From Bradyrhizobium sp. CB3481 (GTDB lineage: Bacteria; Pseudomonadota; Alphaproteobacteria; Rhizobiales; Xanthobacteraceae): a stretch of DNA of 64,000 bases. The number at the start of each line of letters is the position of its first letter. Position 1 is the stretch's first letter. The notes below the pieces were generated by a model that was not told the DNA's origin, did no database searches, and saw nothing but the letters and a program-made list of their open reading frames with translations. The position numbers and the translations under genes were made by a program. Location of the stretch: assembly GCF_029714305.1 (NCBI RefSeq), contig NZ_CP121647.1, positions 3,616,501-3,680,500 of the forward strand, written 5' to 3'. Positions 1 through 8,266 of this stretch are shown here, in pieces.

Positions 1-510
1 TGTCCATTGATAGACGCCGGCCGCGACCAAGATGGTTGCGCCGAGGAGGTTGCCAGCGATCGCCATCTGCGAATCCAAGAGGGCCGCCCGCTCAATCACC
101 CATTGCAGAACGGTGGCGGCAAGCGAAAAGCTGCACCAGGCGAGGAGATAACCGGCCGCGAACCAGCCGGTCGCGGCGTACGGCTTGCCTTCCGATTTCC
201 ACCGCCGGCCTACCCGGGCATACATCAGGATCATGGGCGCCGCCGAGGGCGCCATCATTCCGACCATCATCACCGCCCACATCAGGAACACATAGGCGAA
301 CTCGATCGCGCGCCATGGCTCGTTGGCCGGCAGCATGATTCCGATTCCGGCCGGGATCATGCGAAACCCGGTCATGTCCATGCCGCTCATGTCCATGTCG
401 CGGGCGAGCCAGAGCACATAACTCCATGCCAGCGCGACAATGATGCCGATCGCGCCGCCGATGAGCCAACGGTCGCGCCGAAGCACGGTTTCGAGGGTGC
501 TGTCGGTCAT
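1..510 (-). CDS. DUF2182 predicted metal-binding membrane protein (partial, C-terminus outside window)
   Basis: I translated this from the reverse strand. The reading frame is open from an ATG (CAT at 508-510) to the window edge, giving 170 residues of what is normally a protein of about 270. It has a TM helix at about residues 17-35, a Met/Asp-rich stretch (MDMSGMDM), then further helices with the pattern FAYVFLMWAVMMVGMMAPSA. That Met-rich, multi-pass layout is typical of DUF2182, annotated as a predicted metal-binding integral membrane protein with no established reaction. It lies 51 bp downstream of a DUF1326 gene on the same strand, and the two are likely co-transcribed. The family call is fairly firm, the function is unknown. 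Confidence 0.8.
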   Translation of the reverse strand, partial: MTDSTLETVLRRDRWLIGGAIGIIVALAWSYVLWLARDMDMSGMDMTGFRMIPAGIGIMLPANEPWRAIEFAYVFLMWAVMMVGMMAPSAAPMILMYARVGRRWKSEGKPYAATGWFAAGYLLAWCSFSLAATVLQWVIERAALLDSQMAIAGNLLGATILVAAGVYQWT

Positions 511-561
511 TTGCGGTTGATGTTGCCGGCCTTTGCCGCAGGACCGGCATCAGGGGGTGCA

Positions 562-1191
562 TCAGGCCTGGTTCGACCAGCGGATCGGCGCATAGAGGCC
601 ATTCTTGCCGGAATTGTCCCAGCGCATGCCGTGATCGCTGTACGTATTGCCGGCGGCGCCGACGGCCATCACCATGTTGTCGGGGCTGACGGGATGGCCG
701 ATGTTCGCCCACATCTCGCCGCTCGGATGCATGGTCGGCAACGGATCGACAGACATGTGCAGAATGCCTGGAATTTCCGCGGACCGCGTCTTGCCCTCGA
801 TCCGGAACGTGATCGGGACCTTCCTCACGCCGAGGTTCTTGCTGATCAGCGGCGTGAACGCGGCCATCGGACCACCGGCGGCGCCGGTGAAGATCGCAGC
901 CAGGGCCTCGGTCTGCGCATCGTTGGCGCGCTGATCGATATAGGCGGCGACCGACCAATCGCCGTCTGCCATGACGCCCGGCGCGTGGAGGATGACCAGG
1001 ACATTGAATCCGTCGAGCACGACGTCGCCATAGCGGCCGCTTTCGACGTGGAAGATCAGCGGTACGTTGCAGAAGCCCTCGGTCGGCCGCGCGGTCAACG
1101 GCGGGGCCGCCGACACCAGGCAGGGACACACGATGCTGCAGCTGCAATTCTCGAAATAGTCACCGGAAAGGTGCCAAGGGACATCCGCCAT
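562..1191 (-). CDS. DUF1326 domain-containing protein
   Basis: 209 residues. The N-terminus reads WHLSGDYFENCSCSIVCPC, and the ENCSC...CPC cysteine cluster near residues 14-24 is the hallmark of DUF1326. The rest is a compact soluble domain ending in PIRWSNQA. There is no signal peptide or TM helix, so it is probably cytoplasmic. The cysteines suggest metal or redox binding, but no reaction is known. The ATG has a purine-rich GGAGAGAG just upstream. It is followed on the same strand by a DUF2182 membrane protein, a frequent partner, so the pair may work together at the membrane; that is inference. Confidence 0.85.
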   Translation of the reverse strand: MADVPWHLSGDYFENCSCSIVCPCLVSAAPPLTARPTEGFCNVPLIFHVESGRYGDVVLDGFNVLVILHAPGVMADGDWSVAAYIDQRANDAQTEALAAIFTGAAGGPMAAFTPLISKNLGVRKVPITFRIEGKTRSAEIPGILHMSVDPLPTMHPSGEMWANIGHPVSPDNMVMAVGAAGNTYSDHGMRWDNSGKNGLYAPIRWSNQA

Positions 1192-1512
1192 CGCTCTCTC
1201 CCCCGCTAGGCCGCATCAGATAGATCGCTTTCGAAGGAACTACGTGTGGTTGAAAATTACGCCGCGCCGGAAGGGACCGCAAGGCGAATCGACCATTGGA
1301 AGATGCCGGGGGAAGGCCAGACAGGCCGTGGCGGCCTCCGTCGCGGGAATTCCCGCCGGCCTGCCTACCGATCACCGATTTGAGGAAGTCAAACATGCAT
1401 GCATTCTGCTTTGAAGACCGATCTCGCGAGCGGAGACATCAGGAATATGAAGGCTTGGCCAGCTCCTTGGACGCTCCGCGGATCGTGACTGCACGATCGA
1501 TTGCAGCGCCGC
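1192..1512. other. intergenic region, nothing recognised
   Basis: This 321-bp stretch lies between a lipoprotein gene and the DUF1326 gene, both on the reverse strand. It should contain the DUF1326 promoter. I see no convincing ORF, RNA gene, repeat or strong terminator. Short open frames here have no recognisable protein features. Confidence 0.5.
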
Positions 1513-2304
1513 TTACGGCTGCTTGTTCGAACCCTGAGGCGAGAGCGGGACTCGGAAGGTCCGCAGCCGTGCAAGCTCGGGAAAGCTGTCCGCGGCAGCG
1601 ACCGAGACCAGCCCTACGACCGCGGCCGGGACCTCTTTGCTGACCAGCCGGCTGATCGCCGTGGTTTGGCCCTTGCTCAGCTGGACGTCGAGCGCGCCCG
1701 CCGCCGCCACCGCCGTCCTGACCCGGCCGATCGATGACTCGGAATATCTGTCGTCGATCGCGATGGTCTTGCCGGCGAGGTCGGAGACCGACTTGATGTC
1801 GGGACCTGTGACCAGAATGGCCACGAGGGTGTCCAGCGATGCATCCAGCGTCGGGACCGTCATTCGTTCCGCGACGGCGGAGGCGGCCGCCACCTGCTGT
1901 TCTGTCGCGCGGGTCTGTGGGACATCGATCGTTGATGGCGGATCAGCGGCGCGTGCACGATCGGCTTCGGAGGCCGCAGCGTTGCCTGTTGTCTGCTGGC
2001 TCGTTTGCGGAGAAGGGACCGGCAGCGGAACGGGAGGCGCGGCTTTCGCTGCCTTGGCTGGCTTCGGCCCCCGGCGAATGGTGTGGTTCGAAGGCGATCG
2101 GGCGGGCCCGTCACCGCGCCAGGCAACGGTGGATACTGGTTTTGCCGGGGCAGAATCGTTGTCGTGTCCGTCGGGTTCAATCGGCACAGGAACCGCGGTC
2201 AGGCAGGGCAGCGGGTTCAGGCCGGCGCATGATAACTGTGGCGATGGTTGGTTGCTGCAACCGGCCAGAGCCATAGCCAGCGCGCAAATGGCAAGCGTCC
2301 TCAA
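1513..2304 (-). CDS. lipoprotein with C-terminal solute-binding-like domain
   Basis: 263 residues if translation starts at a TTG (CAA at 2302-2304), which has a strong AGGAGGA ribosome-binding site 4 bases upstream. That start gives MRTLAICALAMALAGCSNQ, a textbook lipoprotein signal with the lipobox LAGC, so the protein is likely anchored in the envelope. An upstream ATG at 2376 would bury this signal 24 residues in. Residues 30-150 are low-complexity Pro/Ala/Lys. The last 100 residues (SVSDLAGKTIAIDD, then AVVGLVSVAAADSFPELARLRTFRVP) resemble the second half of a TAXI/TRAP or type-2 periplasmic binding protein. No transporter membrane genes are adjacent, so its ligand is unknown. It could equally be an envelope sensor. 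Confidence 0.65.
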   Translation of the reverse strand: MRTLAICALAMALAGCSNQPSPQLSCAGLNPLPCLTAVPVPIEPDGHDNDSAPAKPVSTVAWRGDGPARSPSNHTIRRGPKPAKAAKAAPPVPLPVPSPQTSQQTTGNAAASEADRARAADPPSTIDVPQTRATEQQVAAASAVAERMTVPTLDASLDTLVAILVTGPDIKSVSDLAGKTIAIDDRYSESSIGRVRTAVAAAGALDVQLSKGQTTAISRLVSKEVPAAVVGLVSVAAADSFPELARLRTFRVPLSPQGSNKQP

Positions 2305-2576
2305 TCGATCCTCCTGACGAGGTTGAGTGGGGCCCGCAATTCTTGCGGCTTGAGAAATGGTGCGCTGGAACGTCAATCATTGATGCAAAACCGTTAAGCG
2401 CACATTAAGCCTCGCGGCGTGCAGCGCGACGCGCCGGCAGGGCCAGCACGTGGGCAGGTCTGTCTCTATTCACAAGTTCGCCTTCTAGTTGCTTTGTTCG
2501 GCGCGGGATTTCGCCACGAATCGGTCGCCATGCTCGCGCGGCCTGGGGGCTATTCATTGAGTCATGGAGATCGCCT

Positions 2577-3002
2577 ATGGCGAGCATCGAACGACTTCAC
2601 AGAACTGCGCCGCTGGACTTGGCCAAACTCGAGGAAGATGTCGTCGGGAGCCTTCCCGCGATCAGGGCAGCTCCATCGGAGCCAATGCCCGACTACGTCG
2701 AACACGAAGAGGGCATTACGCGCGTTGGCGCGCTGAGTGCCGAAGCTGTGGTGCGCGACTATGAAGCCGCCGCCAAGGAAATCGAAGCCATGGGGGCAGA
2801 GCTGATCAGCGCCGCGAAGAGATGCGAGGCGATGACCGCTGAGGTGCACAATGCCATTGCCTTCATGCGCGATACCGCAGCCTCCTATCGTGAGGAAGCC
2901 AAGAAGATCTTCAAGCGCATCGAAGAATGCGCGATCTTTACCGAGCAGGTTCGCAAGACCTGCGAGAGCGTCAAGCTCAAGATGATCGAAGGCAAAGCAT
3001 AG
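2577..3002 (+). CDS. conserved hypothetical protein with long helical region
   Basis: 141 residues. The first 45 are irregular and acidic. Residues 55-141 are almost continuous helix (VVRDYEAAAKEIEAMGAEL, then MTAEVHNAIAFMRD) with heptad-like spacing, so a coiled coil is likely. There is no signal peptide or TM segment. A GGAGA lies 8 bases before the ATG and a second ATG at 2564 is in another frame. I do not recognise the family. It is transcribed divergently from the lipoprotein gene. Confidence 0.7.
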   Translation: MASIERLHRTAPLDLAKLEEDVVGSLPAIRAAPSEPMPDYVEHEEGITRVGALSAEAVVRDYEAAAKEIEAMGAELISAAKRCEAMTAEVHNAIAFMRDTAASYREEAKKIFKRIEECAIFTEQVRKTCESVKLKMIEGKA

Positions 3003-3462
3003 TCGGAACATCCGTTCGCCGTCCTCACAGGAGGGCGATGTTTTTCAAATAGCGTGTGTCAATTGCGGTACATGTCCGGGCCGCGAATCAGCCTAATTTG
3101 CAGCTCCTCCCTGACCTCACACCCGCCGCAAATGGCGGGTCCTCTTCTGCAGTACCCGACAGTCAAAACAGCGCTGCTCGCGACGGCAGTTGCCGGTCAG
3201 ACGGGGCCGTACCCGGTTTGTCGTGGCTTGGTATGCTCTGGTGGTCTGACGTTCTCCCCGCGTGCAACCGCAACGTGGCGGTTCGGTGTACTGCAATCGG
3301 TTCTGCGCGCATGCTGCGTGTCCGCAATGACACGAACCGCGAATCCTTTGCTGCCTGCTGCGTTGATACTCCTACCGTCGTACCTGCAGCGTAAGCTAAG
3401 AAGGCCGGCCGGCGGCTGATTGTACCGTTCGGCGCTTCCAAGACCTCCCCGGAGCCTCTTCT
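3003..3462. other. intergenic region, nothing recognised
   Basis: This 460-bp stretch lies between two forward-strand genes. Overlapping open frames of 100-120 codons exist in two phases but have irregular composition and no good start signals. A strong AGGAGG near 3030 precedes only a four-codon frame (ATG TTT TTC AAA TAG). I see no RNA gene or repeat. Confidence 0.45.
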
Positions 3463-3837
3463 ATGTTATTTCTGAGCTACGCCTATCGAGTCCTCTCCAA
3501 CTTCGTGTTCCTGGCGCTGGTCTATTTCGCTCTCAATTTCCTCGAAAAGTATCAGCACCGCGTGGTAGTCGCGGTGCTCGTGTTGATCTACGCCAGCATG
3601 CATGCGGCGTCGGCGCTGCGGTCGTTTCACTTCTTCCAGCGCATCGAACGGCTGGAACTGGAGGCGCGCCGTCTGGTGGCGGCGCTGGGCGAGGGACCCA
3701 ATTCGACATCGACGCGCAAGCAGGTGATCACCGAGGTCAGCGCACTCCGCCAAGCCGGCGAGATCAAGGCCTATATCGACCTGATGTTTCTCGCCATCGT
3801 GATCCTGCTGTGCATCGCCAAGATCGTGGCCAACTGA
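3463..3837 (+). CDS. small membrane protein, hypothetical
   Basis: 124 residues with three hydrophobic segments: about 10-28 (LSNFVFLALVYFALNFL), 33-50 (VVVAVLVLIYASMHAAS) and 105-123 (YIDLMFLAIVILLCIAKIV). The polar stretch between them (residues 55-100) looks like an amphipathic helical loop. The gene stands alone between a gap and the convergent deacetylase gene. I cannot assign a family or function. Confidence 0.65.
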   Translation: MLFLSYAYRVLSNFVFLALVYFALNFLEKYQHRVVVAVLVLIYASMHAASALRSFHFFQRIERLELEARRLVAALGEGPNSTSTRKQVITEVSALRQAGEIKAYIDLMFLAIVILLCIAKIVAN

Positions 3838-3941
3838 GTTGTCATCCGATTGCCGGGCGTGCGAGGGACCTGGTCTGGAAAATCAATCAAAACAAATGAT
3901 TAGAGTTCAGCGCTGACCCGATCGGGCAGGGCCGCAAACGC

Positions 3942-5282
3942 TCAGCGCTTTTTCAGGCCGGCCACCCGCGTCGTCCGCTTGACCTCTTTCGCGGGCTTGG
4001 CGGCCGCTCCGCGGCCGCCGCCTTGGGGCGTCTGGGTGGCTAGTCCGGTAGTCGCAGGCTCGGCTGCTGCCGCGTGCCCGCGACGGCGAGATTTCCCGTC
4101 AAGCTTTGCCGAGACCTCGGTTGAACGCGCCTGCGCCACCGGCGTCGCCCGTCGCGCGGACCAAGCCAGCAGGGTCAGCCGTGCAGATTCCGGCATTTTG
4201 AAAATGTCCGCCGCCGGAACCGGTAGCGCGGCTAGCGTCGTGCCCGGCAGCAATGCCGCCTTGCGCGGCCATGGCGCAACCGGCGGCAGCGGGACGCCGC
4301 GCCCACGGCGCGGCGCGCCGAGATTGCTCGTGTGCCAATCGAGATTGGACAGGGCCGCGGCGGGCAGCACAGCACCGCCGGCCAACGCGAACTTCGGGAC
4401 CTTCGGCCAGCGCGATGTCGCCACCACCTCCGACGCCGGGTGCAACTGCCATTGCTGCGGCTCGGTCGGTGTAGCCGGGCGCTCGGCTGTCGCCGGCACC
4501 ACGTGGACGATGCGATAGCCGCGCGCCTTCATTTCACGCAGGATCCGCGGCAGCGCCGCGACCGTGCGCGGCTGGATGTCATGCAGCAGCAGGATGCCCT
4601 TGCCCTTTTTCTCCAGCCGCTGCATCGCGAGTTCATAGACACGGTTGGCTGTGACGTCGCGCCAGTCGTCGGCGGGGAAATCCGCACTCCAGAGCTGAAG
4701 CCCCTTGGCTGCGGCATAGTCCTCGATCTCGTCGGTGCGGCGCAGGCCGGGAATGCGTAGGAAGGGCGACAGCCCGCCGCCGTCGCCGAGCGCTGCGGTC
4801 ACCGACGCGATACCTTGCTCGATCTCCTGCTTGGAGCGGTCGAACGGCAGCCGATCCATGCCGGTTGGATGGTTCTGGGTGTGGGTGCCGACCGTGTGGC
4901 CGGCATCGCGCACCTTGCGCACGCCTTCGGGATTGGCACGGGCCTGGCTTCCGACCAGGAAGAAGGTCGCCTTGGCGCAGTGGGCGGCGAGAATGTTGAG
5001 AATCTCGTTGCTGTATTTCGGCAGCGGACCGTCGTCGAAGGTCAGCACCACCTCATGGTCCTGGAGCGGCAGCGTCTTGCCGTATTGCATGGTGCCGATG
5101 ATCGGATGGGCGCGAGGATCGACCACGAGGGTACGCGACGTGCCGATGGCGTCGGGATGGCCCGGGCAATCGGCAGCCGATGCCGTCTGCGCGGCAACGG
5201 AGGCCAAAAGGCCCAGGCACAAACCCATGCACGGGGCGGTCCAAGGCCGCCGCCGAAGCTCCCCAAATACACTAACGATCAT
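3942..5282 (-). CDS. polysaccharide deacetylase (NodB/CE4 family), long C-terminal extension
   Basis: 446 residues. A signal peptide spans about residues 1-36 (ending TASAAD), so it is exported. The NodB domain follows. Motif 1 is TFDDGP (81-86), with D83 and D84 as catalytic base and metal ligand. Motif 2 is HTQNH (134-138), supplying the two metal histidines. The Arg motif appears as RIPGLRR, departing from the usual RxPY. The last motif is LLLHD near residue 235. CE4 enzymes remove N- or O-acetyl groups from chitin-, peptidoglycan- or xylan-like polymers, and the substrate here is unknown. After residue 270 comes about 175 residues of Pro/Ala/Arg/Lys-rich sequence, well beyond the usual family length, probably a disordered wall- or envelope-binding tail. 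A second CE4 gene lies 144 bp upstream. Confidence 0.88.
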   Translation of the reverse strand: MIVSVFGELRRRPWTAPCMGLCLGLLASVAAQTASAADCPGHPDAIGTSRTLVVDPRAHPIIGTMQYGKTLPLQDHEVVLTFDDGPLPKYSNEILNILAAHCAKATFFLVGSQARANPEGVRKVRDAGHTVGTHTQNHPTGMDRLPFDRSKQEIEQGIASVTAALGDGGGLSPFLRIPGLRRTDEIEDYAAAKGLQLWSADFPADDWRDVTANRVYELAMQRLEKKGKGILLLHDIQPRTVAALPRILREMKARGYRIVHVVPATAERPATPTEPQQWQLHPASEVVATSRWPKVPKFALAGGAVLPAAALSNLDWHTSNLGAPRRGRGVPLPPVAPWPRKAALLPGTTLAALPVPAADIFKMPESARLTLLAWSARRATPVAQARSTEVSAKLDGKSRRRGHAAAAEPATTGLATQTPQGGGRGAAAKPAKEVKRTTRVAGLKKR

Positions 5283-5426
5283 CGAACCCCGGCTTCATTT
5301 CGAGAGCACGCAGCGGCTTATAACTGGCGTCATGAATGCCGCCTTAATCTCCTGAATTCTAGACTTAATTTTGGATTGCGAGCGTGATCCGGCTGACAGA
5401 GCGGCGCCAACCAAAAACTTCGTGAT

Positions 5427-6221
5427 CTAATGTGCTTTGCCGGACACGGTTTTGGCTCCGGCCGGAACGAGATGGACCACGCGGTAATGATTGTCGCGGA
5501 GGTAGCGCAGGAAGGCCGGCAACATGGCGGCCGTCTGCGCTTTGGGATCATGCAGCAGGATGATGCCCTTGCGGGCAACCTGTAGCCGCTCGGTGAGCAG
5601 TTTTAGTTGCTGCGCCGGCGTCATCGGCGTCCAGTCGCTGGCCCACAGATCCGCGCCGAACACGGCAATGCCGCGCTTTTGCAGCGCCTCCAACGTGGCT
5701 GGCGTCGCTTCGAAATAAGGGAAGCGGAAGAACGGTGTCGTCGGCGTCGTCGTGGCGGCCCCGTTGAGCGCGGTCTCGACCGCCGCGATGCCCTTGTCGA
5801 TCTCGCCGATGGCTGCATCGGGCTTTAAGTATTTCAGGTTGGGATGAGCAAAGCTGTGGTGCGCGATGGTATGGCCCTCGGCCGCCATTCGTCGCACCAG
5901 TTCAGGATGTGCTGCGGCGTTCCTTCCGATCAGGAAGAAGGTGGCGCGCACGCATTCCTGCGCCAGCGCGGCCAGGATTTTCCGGTCCGTCGGCGGCCAT
6001 GGCCCATCGTCGAAGGTCAGCACCACCTCGCGGTCTTCGAGCGGGAGCGTCTGGGAGAAGCTCTTGAGGCCGACGCGGGGAAAGGTCGCAGCGTCCACGG
6101 TAAGAACGCGCGAGGTGCCGAGCGCGTCCTTGCGGGGACATTCGCCGGCCCAGGCCCCCGCCACGAAGGTGATCGATGCCGCAGCCGCCATGCACAGCAC
6201 GTCGCGTAAATATCGGGTCAT
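5427..6221 (-). CDS. polysaccharide deacetylase (NodB/CE4 family)
   Basis: 264 residues from the ATG chosen because it is followed at once by a signal peptide (MTRYLRDVLCMAAAASITF, ending near AWAGEC). An upstream ATG at 6278 would add 19 polar residues. The core motifs are intact: TFDDGP, HSFAH for the metal histidines, FRFPYF for the Arg/aromatic motif, SDW, and ILLHDP. This is a compact single-domain exported deacetylase. It shares the layout of its downstream neighbour, including a conserved pre-domain (GTSRxLTVD, then LPLEDREVVLTFDDGP), so the two probably arose by tandem duplication. The likely substrate is an envelope or matrix polysaccharide; not resolved. Confidence 0.88.
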   Translation of the reverse strand: MTRYLRDVLCMAAAASITFVAGAWAGECPRKDALGTSRVLTVDAATFPRVGLKSFSQTLPLEDREVVLTFDDGPWPPTDRKILAALAQECVRATFFLIGRNAAAHPELVRRMAAEGHTIAHHSFAHPNLKYLKPDAAIGEIDKGIAAVETALNGAATTTPTTPFFRFPYFEATPATLEALQKRGIAVFGADLWASDWTPMTPAQQLKLLTERLQVARKGIILLHDPKAQTAAMLPAFLRYLRDNHYRVVHLVPAGAKTVSGKAH

Positions 6222-6325
6222 TTGCACTTGGACATATTTGGCATTGCGCTTTGTGTCGTCGATTGGGTAAGCGTGCAACGTAATCAGACAAGTTCCCGCA
6301 ATCTGTCAAACCGGCGAGGCGCGGC

Positions 6326-7759
6326 ATGGCCGAGAATATCGACGTTGCCCAAGCCGAGGCGCTGCCAGCGCAAGGCTCCGTGCTCGACCGTCTCCTGATG
6401 CGGGACGAGGAGGGGCAGCTTCGTCACGAGTTTGTCGAGGAGATCACGCGCTCCATCCACGCCGCCGACCGGCCGCTGCTATGTGAGGTGGTGGCGGAAC
6501 TGCACGAGGCCGATCTCGGCGATTTGATCGCGGCGCTCGAACCTGAAGATCGCGTCACCCTCGTCGAGATCACCGGCACCGATTTCGACTTCTCGGCGCT
6601 GAACGAGGTCGACGACGCCGTCCGCGAGGAGATCCTCGAGGAACTCGAACCGGAGACGGTCGCCGAGGGCGTCCGCGAGCTGGAATCCGACGACGCCGTC
6701 GAACTGCTCGAAGGCCTGGACGAGGAGGACAAGGAGGAGATCCTCGACAAGCTGCCGCCGGCTGAGCGCGAGCCGCTGGAGCGCAGCCTGCTTTATCCGG
6801 AGAATTCCGCAGGCCGGCGGATGAGCTCCGAGTTCATCGCGGTGCCGCCGGACTGGACCGTCGGGCAGGCGATCGACTACATGCGCGACACGCCCGATCT
6901 GCCCGACCGCTTCTACGAGATCTACGCTGTTGATGCCGACAAGCACTGGCAGGGCGCGGTTTCGCTCGACACGCTTTTACGCGCGCGCCGGCCGGTGCAA
7001 CTCGCCGAGCTGATCGACGAAGACCGCCGCCGCGTCTCGGTGCTGGACGACCAGGAAGAGGTCGCGCGGATGTTCGGCAAATACAATCTGGTCGCAGCCC
7101 CCGTGGTCGACACCACCAACCGGCTGGTCGGCGTCATCACCATCGACGACGTCGTCGACGTCATCGAGGAAGAGGCGGATGAGGACCTGAAGGCGCTCGG
7201 CGGCGTCACCAGCGACGAAGAATTGTCCGACAATGTCTGGACCATCGCGCGCGGCCGCTTCAACTGGCTGCTGGTCAACCTCGCGACCGCGTTCCTCGCA
7301 TCCTCCGTGCTCGGTCTGTTTGAAGGCCAGCTCGAAAAAATGGTGGCGCTCGCGGTGCTGGCGCCGATCGTGGCGAGCCAGGGCGGCAATGCCGCGACCC
7401 AGACCATGACGGTGGCAGTGCGAGCGTTGGCGACCCGCGAACTCGGCTCGAATAATGCGTTCCGCGTCGTCTTGCGCGAGGCGATGGTCGGCCTCGTCAA
7501 CGGGCTGGCCTTCGCCATCATCACCGGCGTGGCCGCGGTGGCCTGGTTCAAGATCCCTGGCCTCGGCGTCGTGATCGGTCTTGCCATCATCTGCAACCTG
7601 GTCGCCGGCGCGCTCGGCGGCATCCTGATCCCGATGGTGCTGGAACGGGTCCGCGCCGATCCGGCGGTGGCATCCGGAACCTTTGTCACCACCATCACCG
7701 ACGTGGTCGGCTTCTTCTCTTTCCTCGGCATCGCCACGTTGTGGTTCGGGCTGAAGTAA
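6326..7759 (+). CDS. mgtE: magnesium transporter MgtE
   Basis: 477 residues with the full MgtE layout. An acidic N-terminal superhelical domain (about 20-150) contains the repeated DAVELLEGL / EEDKEEILDKLPP pattern. A CBS-domain pair follows at about 155-280 (SSEFIAVPPDWTVGQAIDYM, then VITIDDVVDVIEEE). The five-helix channel occupies about 300-477, with the conserved PIVASQGGNAATQT stretch near the pore. MgtE is a Mg2+-gated channel in the inner membrane, and the cytosolic domains sense intracellular Mg2+. The gene is monocistronic by context, divergent from the deacetylase pair. No Mg2+ riboswitch is evident in the short upstream region. Confidence 0.96.
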   Translation: MAENIDVAQAEALPAQGSVLDRLLMRDEEGQLRHEFVEEITRSIHAADRPLLCEVVAELHEADLGDLIAALEPEDRVTLVEITGTDFDFSALNEVDDAVREEILEELEPETVAEGVRELESDDAVELLEGLDEEDKEEILDKLPPAEREPLERSLLYPENSAGRRMSSEFIAVPPDWTVGQAIDYMRDTPDLPDRFYEIYAVDADKHWQGAVSLDTLLRARRPVQLAELIDEDRRRVSVLDDQEEVARMFGKYNLVAAPVVDTTNRLVGVITIDDVVDVIEEEADEDLKALGGVTSDEELSDNVWTIARGRFNWLLVNLATAFLASSVLGLFEGQLEKMVALAVLAPIVASQGGNAATQTMTVAVRALATRELGSNNAFRVVLREAMVGLVNGLAFAIITGVAAVAWFKIPGLGVVIGLAIICNLVAGALGGILIPMVLERVRADPAVASGTFVTTITDVVGFFSFLGIATLWFGLK

Positions 7760-7834
7760 TCCGGGCAGGCGCCATATTTATCGTTAATCGCGCCTTAACG
7801 CGCTTGGCCCATGATGTTGGCTCACGGGGTCAAC

Positions 7835-8164
7835 ATGCAGCGCTTGCGACTGAAAGCGGACGGACGGATCGTCGAACTGCGGGACGGGCAGGAGTTCCCG
7901 CTCGCGCCGGCGCTTGTCGAGACGACCGCGGCTCCGGCCCCCTGCGAAACTGCGCCGCTGCCGGCGGTGCGCGATCTGCGCCGCCGTGCCCAACTGACGC
8001 AGCTCGAATTCGCGGCAAGGCTTGGCGTGCCCGTGGAAACGATCCGGAACTGGGAGCAGGGCAAGCGCGTGCCCCGCGGACCGGCGCGGGCGCTCCTCGC
8101 GGTGATCGCCCATTCGCCGGAGACCGTCTTCGCTGCGCTCGCACCGGAACAAGCGCCCGCCTAG
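7835..8164 (+). CDS. helix-turn-helix protein, MqsA/HigA antitoxin-like, without a toxin partner
   Basis: 109 residues from the second possible ATG (MQRLRLKADGR); starts at 7811 would add eight residues. The C-terminal half is an Xre-type HTH (DLRRRAQLTQLEFAARLGVP, then ETIRNWEQGKRVP-GPARALLAVI), the exact flavour found in MqsA/YgiT- and HigA-type antitoxins. The N-terminal half (ADGRIVELRDGQEFPL) has no zinc-binding Cys pairs, unlike MqsA. No toxin-sized ORF lies directly up- or downstream on the same strand. It may be an orphan antitoxin or a simple DNA-binding regulator. Confidence 0.75.
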   Translation: MQRLRLKADGRIVELRDGQEFPLAPALVETTAAPAPCETAPLPAVRDLRRRAQLTQLEFAARLGVPVETIRNWEQGKRVPRGPARALLAVIAHSPETVFAALAPEQAPA

Positions 8165-8266
8165 TCATTCTGGTCTACCAGAGATCGATGCGTGGCATGC
8201 GCTCGCGCACCGCGGTAGCTGTTGGCACGGCTGTTTCCGCAGCCCATAATGGGGCTGATTTCGCGG

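Noticed and set aside
92-1147. Open reverse-strand frame of 351 codons overlapping DUF1326/DUF2182
   Set aside because: Different phase from both genes; the ENCSC...CPC and Met-rich helices lie in the other frames.
3030-3060. Strong AGGAGG before ATG TTT TTC AAA TAG
   Set aside because: Only four codons and no sign of a regulated gene directly downstream; likely chance.
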